In this document: positions 52,869-64,000 of the stretch, in pieces
Numbering within the stretch: the stretch's first letter is position 1
How the letters are laid out: every line of letters begins with the position of its first letter
Assembly (NCBI GenBank): GCA_034509425.1
Contig: JAVTVJ010000496.1
Location: forward strand, 868,001 to 932,000
DNA from: Eopsaltria australis
Taxonomy: Eukaryota > Chordata > Aves > Passeriformes > Petroicidae
Direction: 5' to 3'
Length of the DNA: 64,000 bases
The notes under the pieces: model-generated
Seen by the model: the letters and a program-made list of their open reading frames with translations, nothing else
Databases searched by the model: none
What the model was told of the DNA's origin: nothing
Made by a program: the position numbers and the translations under genes

Positions 52869-53489
52869 TTGTTAGTAACTTCAGTGATGGTTCTGCTCAT
52901 GAGAATGTAATTCTGCTCTCAAGACATCATCTGCAGCAATGACAGGATACAATGCATCGAGTCAGCCAGAATCCGCTCCCTCTTCTGCTTTCTGTTGAAA
53001 CTTGAAATGCTTTCAAAGCACCAGCAGATATTCAGCTTCAAATCCTCAACATTGAATGTGCTGAAAGAACTTCTAGTGAAGTTTATTACAAACAGATTTT
53101 ACAGTTGAATCTTGATAGAGCCACTTTTCATGTTGTGGAAGTAAAAAACTCTTTTGAAGAGGATAAGAAGCAGAAGACTTGGTAAGAAATGTATATTAAA
53201 AGAAGCAAATTCCTGTTAGGATGGCTTTGGAGGTTTTTTTCCATTATTATTCAGAAGGTAGTTTACTCAGTTTTGCTTGGATGACTAAAGATATCACCCC
53301 ACAAGTCTGTCATTGCAACCTGAGTAAATGCAGAACCAGCAGCATTCTGAGAACATTTAAGATAGTTCTTTTCGAAAGCAACACCGGCAAGTTGAGCTAT
53401 TTCAGAAATCTACTCTGTTCTGAGACCGAGTACCTTTGTGTGTTTCCCAGTTAGTAAAAGAGGGAACATTTCAACTAAAAGATTGGTGC

Positions 53490-53541
53490 AAATTGCACTT
53501 TTATCTAGTAAATTAAGAAAATTGCACTTTTATCTAGTGAA
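53490..53541. repeat. 29-bp partial tandem duplication
   Basis: aaattgcacttttatctagt occurs at 53490 and again at 53519, a 29-base period. The second unit breaks down after about 23 bases. Confidence 0.85.
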
Positions 53542-54932
53542 ATAAAGGCTCACAGTGCCTGCAAGGAATAGTTAAGCCCATTCTAGAGGAACACACTAAT
53601 GTCTTTGTGCTCTGAACATAAAAGATTTTTACACACAGACATATCCCAACCAATTAATACCTTTCTTGTTACAATAAAGCAGCAGAACTACCAGCTCTTT
53701 ATATGGCTTTTAAATTGTTGGTGGTGCATGTCTTAACAGTGGCTTTACAAATGTTCATGATCATTTTAGGGAGACAATTATACAGGATAGAGAGCTGTAT
53801 GCTTTCATTTATATAGATAAATACTTTTTAAAAATTGACAGAAGATAAAAATGGTTACTGAGTTAAACTGTTCTTTTCAATTGCTAGGAAGTGGAAATTT
53901 TTTGTTCTTATGTAAATTAAATGCATACTTCTATCTTACTTTTCAGTATATTACATATGTTGCCCCAAAAGTTTTTGGTCAAATATAGACTGAAAACCAC
54001 TGTTGATGGTTTGCAATGAAAAGTAAGTTTGAACAAGGCTGCAGGTAGGGAATTCAGCAGCTTTAATGCTATTTCTGATTCTTAGATAGTTAAGGGAAAA
54101 ATGTCTAACAGGATTGTGAAGTACTGAATCAGTTCTCTGCTGTCAAAGCTCTTGGCTACACATTTACACTCACTCCTGTGCTGTCTAGCAAGAAAGGTGG
54201 AAATTTTTATTTGAAAAAGTAACATTCAAGGCAAAGGACAGTTTTTTTGAAAGTCACATCTTTGCCTGGACTATGGATTCCCCGCTTCCAGTTTAGAATG
54301 AAAAATATTCTTTCCTCTAGGCAGGAAAATGTGGTATTTGGAGCTTCAGGAAGGCTGTTTTCTCAAAAGCTGTTGTGATTCCAGAAAACAGTCATGCTGC
54401 CATAATTTATGTTGTTGGCAAGAGCTGGAATCATGACACCTGCAATAAGTAAGCTCTCTATGTGATGTTGGGCAGTATCTCATAAATCATGAGGTTTGCC
54501 AGCTGCTTGTTAGAGAAGAAAATCCTACATATAAATTTAGACCCACACAAGTGGTTCCTGGATGCAGGGGCTTGTGGCTCATACCTTCTGATCCATCTTC
54601 AAGACCTTGCCAATATTACACCCTGCTAGTGCTCTTCTCTTGGGAAAACCTCTTTATGGCTTTGAGAGGAAAGGTTCTCTCACCAGAAAGCCTTTTTCAA
54701 CAGAAAAGAAGTCTGTTTTACAATGAAGAAAGTGTAGCAGTAAACTGCCAATCCAGCTCATTCTTGTATGAATCTAGTATGTCAGATTAAAAGGAATGGC
54801 AGCTAATGTTTTCAAAATGGTATTTTTTTCACTTAGGTGCTTTAAATTAAATTGAGGTATGTGAATAAAATCAGTCTGCCTTGCAGGAGGACTTGGCAAA
54901 TCAATTTTCAACTGAGAGTTTCCACCTTCTAC

Positions 54933-55461
54933 TGGGTCTGGCTGGGATAGTGTTAACTTTATAGCGGCCTGGATGATGCCTTGCTTTGGTTTTGTGACTA
55001 AAGCAGCCTTGATAACACACTGATGTTTTGACTGTTGCTGAATAGTGTTTGAGCAGTGTCCAGGCTTTTTCTTTTTGGGAGAGGACACAGCTTGGACATC
55101 TGACCAGAGCTGGCCAGAGGGAGAGATATACTGTCCAGATAGCATCGTGTTCAGCAATAAAAACTATGGTAGAGAAAGAAGAAGGATTTTGGCTTCTGGG
55201 GTGGCTCTTTCTTTGGAGACTGGCTGGGCATCAGTCTACCTGTGAGAAGTGGTGAGAAATCTCTCACTTTGCTGTTGCTGTTTTAGTTTGGTTTTGGTTT
55301 TTGGTTCTTTTGGTTTTTTTTTTGGGGAGGTTGGGGGGGAGGTGTTTATTCCCTGTGTTGAACTGTCTCTATCTTGATGCAGAGATTTTCTTGGTTTTGC
55401 TCTTCTGTTTTCTCCCCTCACCCTGTGTGAGTGCTTGGATACTGGCAGGGGACAACCCACC
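54933..55461 (+). mobile_element. ERVL-type LTR, degraded
   Basis: The segment begins TGGGTCTGGCTGGGATAGTG and passes through gataacacactgatgttttg and gccagagggagagatat. It then runs through a G/T-rich stretch and aactgtctctatcttgatgcagag to an end at gcaggggacaaccca. This order matches the abundant avian ERVL-family LTR. It lacks a visible target-site duplication, and both ends have drifted, so it is older than the LTR at 32418. No internal viral sequence is seen beside it. Open frames within it are not genes. Confidence 0.82.
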
Positions 55462-55547
55462 ATGCACCTGTACACTCAGGTACTGACCTTTTCACTAGAT
55501 TGAGAAAGTTGCAGCAAATTTTATTTGTAGCCTATGCAATTAAGGAA

Positions 55548-55930
55548 ATCTTTGATCAACAGCCCTCCTCTGGATGCTATCTAATAGTTTTATAACCTTT
55601 TTATGTTATGGTGCCCAAAACTGCACACAATATTCAAGGTAAGACCAAAGCACTGCAGAGTAGAGTGGGAAAATCACCTCCCTCAACTGGCTCGCAGTGC
55701 CAGGGCACTTCTGACTCATGTTCAACTTGCCATCTAACAGGACGCCCAGGTCCCTTTCCATGGTACTGTTTTCCAGCATCTCTTTCCCCAGTTTGTTTGT
55801 GCATCCAGGATTGCCCCATCCCAGGTGCAGAACCCAGCGCTTGCCCTCAGGGGAGTTGTCAGTTCCTCTCAGATTCATATCATTGGCAAACTTACTTAGT
55901 ATGCCTTTAAGTCCTGCTTCCAAGTAATTT
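55548..55930 (-). mobile_element. CR1 LINE internal fragment, reverse orientation
   Basis: On the - strand it encodes part of the CR1 ORF2 C-terminal region, recognisable at STMERDLGVLLDGKLN, together with the preceding segment that includes FANDMN, a decayed form of the FADD-type box. The stretch aggtccctttccatgg (55748-55763) is diagnostic of the reverse strand. The 3' UTR and tail are missing. Boundaries are approximate. Confidence 0.85.
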
Positions 55931-56626
55931 CTGAAGAGAACTGGCTCTAAAATGGAATTCTGTAAGGGCTTTTGTATAGAGGATAGTACAGTTGGTTTTA
56001 TATGTGTATCATCTGCTACTTACCCACTCAGCATGAGTTATTCCCACCTCCAGTACAGCAGAGAGACTTGTGTATTATAATATACAGTCGTAGAATTTTC
56101 TTTTCTGAAGAACTGGAAGTTTTATTTATATCTTCTTCTTCCCCCTGGTTGAATGTACATCCACTTACCAGTGTTTCACTCTGTTAATCCAGGGCTTTCA
56201 TTAGCAAAAGTACCTTAATGTTAACAGCTGGTTTGCTTTAACATTGACTTAAAGATTGGGGATACTGTTTTGCTTCCTTCATTGGAACAGAACTGGAATA
56301 CTAGTTGGTCAAGCTTATTTCAAAGATTGCTCTTTAAAGAAAATAGAAATTCAGCCCAAATCTAGAGATACAAACTATTTTATTTTGTAGATTTACTTGG
56401 AGAATTTTCAGATTGAAGTCTGAGTTTGTCCTGCTGCATATAAGGCATGCCCTGATGTGGTACCCAAAATAAAATAAAATTTTAAAAAACGGTAAACTTT
56501 TATCTTTTGTCAGAATTTTGTTAGAAGGTTGGACTGTTGAACCACTGATTTATAATTCTGAAGACAAGTTAATTTGTTGTGGTACAAACTGTTCTCGAAC
56601 TATGTTTTCTTCTTATGTTTTTTTCT

Positions 56627-56660
56627 CTCTTTTTTTTATTTATTTATTTACTTATTTTCC
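56627..56660. repeat. (TTTA)n / T-rich microsatellite
   Basis: The run ctctcttttttttatttatttatttacttattttcc contains four to five TTTA units after eight T's. Confidence 0.8.
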
Positions 56661-58285
56661 TGTGTGAGAAGGCTTTTTTTTGTAAATCATCTGTTTCTGA
56701 ACACAATAAGCACAAAGCATTGTGCTGCATCAAAGTGTGGTACATATTAGGGTGTGGATGTAACTAAAGCAAGCAAACCTTATGCTGTGAATGCAGGATG
56801 GCACCAGAATGTTTTTACAAGTTTTGCAGATCTGAATAATTACGATATAGGAGACTGAGTAAATAATCTGCCAGTTCTCCCTAGCTGAAATGTATCCACA
56901 GAGAAAACAAAAAGCTAAGAAAGCTGCCTTTCATCACTTTTTGTATTGAAATTATTCTTTCTGCAGATGTCTTTGTTGTACCCAAGCATCACTGGGTTCA
57001 CAATGCTTGTGCAGACCTTGCTAGCTCTGGTTAAGGGAATCTTTTTGCATAAGCACATAGCAAGTATGTGAGCAACAGGGAATGCTTGAGTAAAAGGGGA
57101 AGGAAAAAAGAGAAAATCCCTTATCATGAGAGGGTATCATTTGCTCATACTATATTGTTTCTGATGAGGCTTGTTGTAAGTGGTGGCATGGCAGAGTTTT
57201 GGTTGAGAGATCTTACTTTACAAAGTAAGACAAAAAGGGAAGGATGGGATGCTGGAATGTATAATCACTATGCTTTAGGATATCTGTTCCAAATGTAGAG
57301 TTATGTTGGCACAGAGACTAGATAGTTGAATTCCTTTAAAATGGTGTTGCAAAAAATGATACATTTTTTAAATTAGGTGTAAAAAAACATTAAAAGGAGC
57401 AAAAATAAGGTTGTTTTGAGTACCTTCCAAGTTCTTTTTTTCACCTTCTTCAAAGAAAACTAACTTTTATAGTGTTCTAGTGTAGGTTACATGTTTTGTT
57501 TTGCAACTACTGTACTTCAGTTAAAGCTTGGTTAATGCTAAATTATTAATTCTTTTCAGTTTATACTTGGTTTAATGATTATGATAATTCCATTTGTAAA
57601 AACTGAGTCACTTGATTTTAGCCATCTTCTATTTTTGTTTAATGTGAGAAGTAAGTATTGTATAGGAGACTTGTAAAAAGCTACCTGTTGTGATTCTTTG
57701 AGTGTTACTGAAATATATAATAAAGTACCAGTCCATTAAGGTATACATATATATAATGGTTTTAAAGCAAATACAACTCAGAATTCTAAAGCTGAAAAAA
57801 TGTTACCATGTATGTATACAAAAATTTACCACTTTTTGTGATTATGGGATATGCTTTTAAAACAGGAATGTGTTTAATTTGTAGATACTATTTTATTTCA
57901 ATTTGTTTTGAGGAAGCAAATACCATGGTATGGTAGAAAGGCATGTTCTCAAAAGGCAGACATCTTGGGGTTTGGGTGTATTGTTTCTTGGTGGCTGAGT
58001 TTTACCCTATCATTCTTGCCTTTCTTAAATATATTTGACAGATATTATTACTTGTCATATTTATTGCATTTTTTCTACATTGACTGTATTTTAAATATAT
58101 TGAAATACAAAGCAAATCAACAAATAACTAAACATTGAATCTGAGATGTTGTTTTGTTGCTTGGTTTATTAGTTTGGGGTTTGTTTGTTGGGGTTTTTTT
58201 TGTATTTCCTTTTCCTGACTATAGCATCTGAGGTATATTACAACAGTTGTTTTCTGTGGGGTCATTTTCATGCTCTCCATTGCAG

Positions 58286-58400
58286 GTCAGTTCCTCCTAG
58301 AAGAATCCCGCCTGATAGAAGCAGCTGAAATGGCAAAAAAAGCAGCTGAACTTGATAATATGGAATTTGATGTTGTTTTCAATGCAGCCCATATGCTCAG
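58286..58400 (+). CDS. TMTC2: TMTC2 internal exon, TPR unit 7 and start of unit 8 (residues 224-262)
   Basis: A 115-bp internal exon. It starts with GT, completing Gly224, and ends with AG, two bases of Arg262. The acceptor is ccattgcAG and the donor is GTTAGT, slightly weaker than the others. It reads QFLLEESRLIEAAEMAKKAA, then ELDNMEFDVVFNAAHML. E235-A236 and A243-A244 form TPR 7 helix B. A258 stands where the other units have Gly at position 8. The family protein continues for about 80 more residues with further TPRs; that part lies beyond 64000. The residues NM (248-249) replace what I remember as ST in human. Confidence 0.95.
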
Positions 58401-61400
58401 GTTAGTGCCTGTACATCTGCCTCACTTGATTTTCCTCTTCTTTTGAAGGAAGAGTCTTTATAGCCTTTACTTATGCAGGATTCTTTTTAAAGCACAGCAA
58501 TTCTTTTGAATAATTCAATATTATTGCTAATAAGATACAAAGAAGTGGAATGAAATTGTTGCAGCATTTAGCACTTTGCATTTCTTAAATTCTGTTTATT
58601 ATATCATAATTTCCTACCTTCAAAACTTCTGTTGTTCACAAGCAGGTAATCCATTTTGTATGCATTTGAGAACAAGTGTTTCTTTTGTGAAGGACCTTCT
58701 GCAGGATTTTCTTTCACCTGATTTTTATAATTTTAGTGTGCATATTCACTGAGGATAGGAGACTGTATTTCTCTTCTGGATGTAAACAGAGAATATTGAA
58801 AATTTCTGTTAATATCAGTAGGGAACACTATTATAATTAGGAATCTAAATATTCCCACGCTGATAATGATTTTGAGACTCATACGAGCACTTAGTGATAT
58901 TCTCAGAATCTGTGATTTAAAATGTAGTCTCATATTTAATTCTGTTCTATCTGAATAGAACAAAACTTTAGACTTCTATTTTAGCTTTTAAAGCTGTCAG
59001 ACCTGGTTATTCAGTAACACTGAGCTTCTGTCTGTGAGTTTAACATTATCATTAAACTCACATTACTATAATAGGTATCCTCTATGCTTATTTCTAGGAT
59101 AACTATCTAATTATTTGTCCGTTGTCCACTTAACAGCTATAAGGATACTTGATTTCATTTAGATGGTATCTAAGTGTGCAAAGTGCATGAAAAAGGAAAT
59201 TAAAAAAATATACTTCATTAACTGGAAACAGTTCCTGAGATAATTTCTCTGCTGAAGATATCTTACTAGGCTGCTTTAGATTTTAGGCATTTTAAATAAG
59301 AAGTGAAAGAAAAAGAAAATAGTATAAAAGAGAAGATAGAATCAGCTTCAGGCAAGTGACCTATGTTTCAGAATTGTGGTTTCTATATGATTTTGAAATA
59401 AGCCCCAAAACACCCTTTTTAAAATTAACTTACTACTTGCAGATTAGAAAGAAAACCAAGAAAAATGGCTCACTGGTAAACAATGGTTTGACCTGACAGA
59501 GGTGTATGAGCTATTTTAAAGATACCCTTCCCCATGATTATTTTGTGAATGATATCCCTCAAGATAGAATTCAGTAATTTGAAACATTTAGATTAATGTT
59601 ACAAATTCTCTGACAGAAGCAGAGAAAGTTAGACATGACAGGTGAATTTAGAAAGATATAGGGGGGTTAGATTCCTGATTTTAGTGAGCGTGTTGTAGAA
59701 GATGGTTTAGTGGTTGTGATTGTGTGTATTATAAAATGTGGTGGTGTAGATCAATATTGTTTTGGAAATAGGTTTAATAAATCTCCTCCTTTCTCTGTGA
59801 GCACTGAGTGTAGCATTCTAGGTCTTTGAGGCACATATATTTACATCTGGATATGAGTATTTTTTCACTTTTAAAGTAACAAATATGCTGCTGTGCTGTA
59901 CATCAGCCAGGGTTACCTAACTACTTGATCTGGTTGGGAGTGTAGTTTTTGGGAGGCCTTGACAAGCAATGACCTCAATGATTCTAAGCTGCATTCTTGA
60001 TTTTTATTGTAAGTGAAAAGCCAAAACCTTCAAAAAAACAGAAAGAAAATGCAACAAACTGAAATGCTTTAAAAAAATAGGCCTGCTTTAGTTTAGTTAG
60101 AATCCCTTGTGGTCCTTTGGGATATCCAGTTGATCTAATTTTTCACTTAATACTCAGCTTTGTTTGTGGAAGATCGTAATGTCTTCCTAGTAATCTCTGA
60201 GAGTCTAAAGTGGTCTGTAGGATTTAGCAGGTGTCAGGGTGGTAAAGCTGAATTCAGTGCTGACAATTATTTGCTTAAAACCCCATATGTTAGAATCTGA
60301 CTGGCTTTTTGCTAAAAGTTATGATTTGGTTGTCTGTCCTTGTTCACCGCTTTACATAGCAATTAATTCAAATATATTGCTTCCATAATAGTTGTTGGAC
60401 AAGGGCAATGCATATTCATTCATTGTAACAGAGCAGCTACAAATCCACCAGGAGTCTGACTCTTCAGAAGCAGATGATTTTTAGGATCTTTAGAACACTG
60501 GAGAGCTCAGGTGATTCCAAGAGGAAAACAGATACCAAGACACAAAGGAGGACGGAAAGAAGGGAGTTCTCCAACTGGCACAGAGTGACACAGCTAGAAA
60601 CTAAATGCTAAAGGCAGTCATAAATGAAAGGCTGACATAGTTTCAAGTAGGTGACCAACTGCTCTTTAGGTACCCTAGAGAGCTATAAAAACTGACTGGT
60701 AAGTGAGTAAGAATTTTGAATGAACTGCACAGCTGTGAGATAGAAAATACATTATAGAAGTTCACAGAGCATGAAAATGAAATTACTCTTGTGAGAGACA
60801 CGGGATAAATTTTAAAGATGTGTTGTGGAATAAGAGACAGAAATTGATATTAATGTGGATGATGCAAGGTTTCCAAAATGACTGCAAGATAATAACAGCA
60901 GCTTAGATTTTTGTATAGATTCTGATACTTTCTTTTTCAGACCAAATATTTTACACAGTGGTGTATTTTTGAATTAGGAAGGAATCATCTTTCTCTCCTC
61001 TTTTACTACTGTTTCCACCATTAGCCTGAGGAGTGTCACAAGACTCTGAAATATGAAGACATTTCTTGGTTTACAGTGGTTTTGGATGGAAAATAAACAC
61101 ACTATTCTCTTGAAATGCAATTCATTTTTCTAGTCTAGTGCTAAAATATTTTCCTTTTTTTCTAATCCCCCTACTTGCAGAGAAAAAAAATTAAATTAAA
61201 ATGCAACCTAAATAAAAACTAACAACTTCTAAAAATTTTGAACTGGAGAGCTGCAAGTTAATTTTCCTGTTCTAAAATTTGCAACACAATTGTTAACTGG
61301 GTCCAAATGCAGTAGCTGTATTTATAGACAGCCTGTTCTCAGTTTAACATTCACAAGAAGAACGTCTGTTCCTCCAGTCAGATATTCAACATTTCTTATT

Positions 61401-64000
61401 TCCTCTCTCTGTGACTGAATCTGAAGTAAAAAAATTAATGACTTAGTTCTGTTTGCATTATTGAGAGACCTCCCCTTTCCTAATTACATGATAGTTATTA
61501 ATTTTTTTTCCTAAATGACTTCTGTAGCATCCCATTAATGCTATGCAAGATGATTCAAGTCATCTGTAAGAGGGGTGAGATGTGGGATGAATGCAATTAA
61601 TTTCTTTGCAACAGTCTGGTAACTTTTAACTTGCATGGTACTTGCCTGTAAAATTCGTTTTCTCAACAAATTTGTTTTCCAGACAGCTTTCTTCAAGGGT
61701 CATGCAGCTATTTGGGTGGCTCTTAAAACAGTATCTGGTCATGTGTTTTACGTTTGTAGTACTTGCAATGCTATTGCTTAGAGGAGTTTGAAGTCTCTCA
61801 GCAAAGCAGTGAAGCGTGCGTGCACTGCTGTACTGTGGCTGTAGCTTCAGTGCCTGAGCTGCGTGTTAACAGGGGCTACAGTTCACTTTGCTGTCCTACA
61901 CCAGGTGAGCAAGGCCTTCTGTGGGCTAGGGAATAATTGTTTTTAGAATGAAGGATGGCGGTGTGGTGGCACTGCCCTAATAATAAGAAGCAGGAAAAGA
62001 ACTTCACCTTGTCTCCACATGAAAATAAATTTAGGAAAAAAGACCTCTTTGCTTAAGAGCACGTATTGTGGGAATAATCACTTTTTCCATGCTTTTGTAA
62101 GAGAGTTGTTCTGGGAAAACCTCATATGACATGAAGTTACAGGATGTTTATTGGCTGTTTGAAAACAAAAGCCTAAATTAGAGCATACTACATTACATGG
62201 TCTTTATTTTTCAGTCATTTTCTGTAAGAGTGTTTTGGCTCTCCAGAATACACTGCCCAAACATGGAGGTAATTGCTGATACAGTACCATAGGCACAACT
62301 TAACCCTGTGTTATTGTCTGAACAGATTATATTCATTCTTTAATTACTTCTGTGTGCTTAAATATATATGTATGTATGGCAAAACATACAGTCAATGTAA
62401 ATTTTTAAAACAAGAAACTGTGGATGAATGATTCATTGCAACAGAGCAGCTGATTATAAAACCTGATTATAATTTTGTTGTTACACAAAAAGATCCATTA
62501 AGAACGCCAAGTATCGGCATTCAGCATTTTAAAATAGGAATCACTGAAGAAAACTTATTTATAGGTGTGTTGACATCTGTGATTTTACTGTAAAAGTCAA
62601 GTCTGAAGCCTTGTACCAAGCAGCAGGCAGGTTAAAACTAACCCTTTCCCACTCACGTGTATTTAAACCAGTCAACATTGGTGGTGTTTACCCCTTATAA
62701 CAATATTTTTTCCAGTGAACAATGTAAAAATCAAAATTAATGTAAACTGACTATAGCTGGCTGTCAGGAGAATCTGAGTGATGTGTTGTCAAGCACATTT
62801 ATATGGTGTTGCTGTCAGTCAGCTGGAACTAAATATGGGGAATTGGTTGGTCTGGAAGCTCAGGTTAAAAGATATGAGAGATTAAGTGAAACATTTTTTT
62901 CCCTTAAAATGAGATTGGATGCTAGTTGTTAGTGGGAAAAATCACATGTGTTTTCAAGGTCAGCCCTCATGAAAAGATATAGGACAGCGGTTAAAATATA
63001 GCTCATAACTATGAAAAAGACTCTCTTCTGAACCTCTTTTTGCTCCCTTTTCTTCCTCTCTGTTTTATTATCAACATTTTATCTAATATTTTACTCTAAT
63101 GTGAGTTATGTTACTTTTAATAGTGTCCTTCCATTATTTGACGTTGATCCAGAGCTCTTTACTGCTCAGTGGCATAGGGTTACTGCAATTTCCTACCTCT
63201 GTGCCTTTAATTTTTCTCAAGGGAAAGCTGTTTCAGGGCTTAACATAATTAATTTCTCGTTTAGATTTGTAGTGAAAATGGGAACCAGAATTCTGCAGTA
63301 TCTTAACTAAAGGAGCTGTTGGTGAATGCCCCAAAAATGGACCTGGCATTTTCCTGACCAGGTTACTGCATGGTGCGTTCATTGTTCTTCATGGAGAGCT
63401 ATATATGCAAACTGATTTCAACTTGGCAATTAATGATCTTTGTTTCAAGATTTACACGTGGCAGGAAAGCAAGCCATGTATTTCCACTGGCCTAGAAGGG
63501 GGGCAGGATTTTAATGTGTTCCACACACACATGCCAGCAACTCTTTTTGGAGGTGAAGCGTACCATTTGTATTTGCCTCCTGGGTAAGGCACCTTGTTTA
63601 TTGTATGTTATTTCACCCCTTTCTGAAGTGATTTGTGTCCTGACAGTTTTGTGCAAACAGTAAAAAAAAAGCTCTTATAACATGTTTCATTTTATAGTGC
63701 TTTGTTGTAAATCCTGAAATTCTTAAGTATGAGATTATTTTTTTTCCAGTCGTTTCAAGTGCTACTGATGCCCAGCAGGAGTGATTCAGAAGCAGGTTGA
63801 ATGAATATTTTTAGACATTCAATCATTTCTAACCACTGCAACCGCTGAGGCAATGATACATGTGCAAAGTAATTTAAAACAGTTAACAGGTATAAACCAG
63901 GTTCTATTTAGCAAATTGTTAGTCATGAAGTGGTTTCAGCTTGCAAAGGAATTACGTGAGAAACTTCAAAGGGATTATCCTTTCTCGCTTTTTCCTTGCA
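58401..64000 (+). other. TMTC2: 5' part of the next TMTC2 intron
   Basis: A phase-2 intron starting GTTAGT and running past the window end. It is AT-rich. I see no exon that continues TMTC2, and no CR1 tail, LTR or microsatellite of note. Open frames at 63101-63310 and 63405-63587 resemble nothing I know. Confidence 0.7.

Larger units (their letters stand above)
44558..58285 (+). other. TMTC2: TMTC2 intron, 13.7 kb
   Basis: A phase-1 intron with donor GTATGT and acceptor ccattgcAG. It contains an A/C-rich tract (48655-48735), a CR1 (49706-50478), a 12-bp hairpin (52836-52868), a 29-bp tandem repeat (53490-53541), an ERVL-type LTR (54933-55461), a CR1 fragment (55548-55930) and a TTTA tract (56627-56660). 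The rest is AT-rich with nothing I recognise. Confidence 0.8.
7473..58400 (+). other. TMTC2: TMTC2 gene, internal part (seven exons, both ends outside window)
   Basis: The seven exons below are one gene on the + strand. Joined, they give 784 coding bases with no stop, starting in phase 1 and ending two bases into an Arg codon (my residues 1-262). Every intron is GT-AG. The residues at TPR position 8 are G6, G40, G74, G119, G156, G190, G224 and A258, so seven full TPRs and the start of an eighth are present. From established knowledge, TMTC2 is a multi-pass ER membrane protein whose TPR half faces the lumen; it is linked to O-mannosylation of cadherins and to ER calcium handling through SERCA2B and calnexin. 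The family protein is about 836 residues as I recall, so this is roughly residues 495-756. TMTC1, 3 and 4 were considered; motifs such as CSEIPDENLKDPHAHK and MPRQFAPQSLYNMMG favour TMTC2. No database search was run. Confidence 0.93.

Noticed and set aside
54774..55255. Open frames on both strands within the 54933 LTR
   Set aside because: They lie in an LTR, which is non-coding, and show no protein family.
59884..59992. Possible CR1 tail at caatgacctcaatgattctaagc
   Set aside because: Only a dozen bases resemble the CR1 3' end, and the sequence before it does not follow the CR1 3' UTR.

Overview
This 64 kb window is vertebrate nuclear DNA, almost certainly from a bird. It is AT-rich and intron-dominated. 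Its recognisable interspersed repeats are CR1 retrotransposon fragments, several ending in the avian CR1 tail, and two avian-type endogenous-retrovirus LTRs. I see no Alu, L1 or other mammalian repeats. There are no bacterial-style operons, CRISPR arrays or RNA genes that I can support.

The only protein-coding gene I can support is the C-terminal half of TMTC2, a transmembrane O-mannosyltransferase of the endoplasmic reticulum with tetratricopeptide repeats (TPRs). It lies on the + strand. Seven consecutive internal exons occur at 7473-7587, 16214-16299, 17128-17312, 19061-19139, 30841-30962, 44476-44557 and 58286-58400. All have AG acceptors and GT donors. Their phases join without a stop, giving 261 complete codons plus two bases of the next. 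I number these residues 1-262. They encode eight TPR units, the last one only begun, and match what I remember of TMTC2 almost residue for residue. The membrane-spanning N-terminal half lies upstream of base 1 and the last stretch, about 80 residues, lies downstream of base 64000.

Layout: 1-7472 is the end of an upstream intron. 7473-19139 is a fairly dense block of four exons. It also holds a duplicated 194-bp segment, a long T-tract and a pentanucleotide purine microsatellite. 19140-58285 is three large introns of 11.7, 13.5 and 13.7 kb around two small exons; most of the CR1 copies and both LTRs are here. 58401-64000 is the start of the next intron, with nothing I recognise.

I found no undescribed multi-gene system. 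The best leads are: (i) a 194-bp segment copied at about 98% identity 7174 bp apart, one copy only 132 bp upstream of an exon, the other lying between two copies of an unrelated 33-bp repeat; (ii) a clean solo LTR with a perfect 5-bp target-site duplication; (iii) intron positions that recur at the same TPR position and phase exactly two repeats apart; and (iv) several hairpins and local tandem duplications in the introns.
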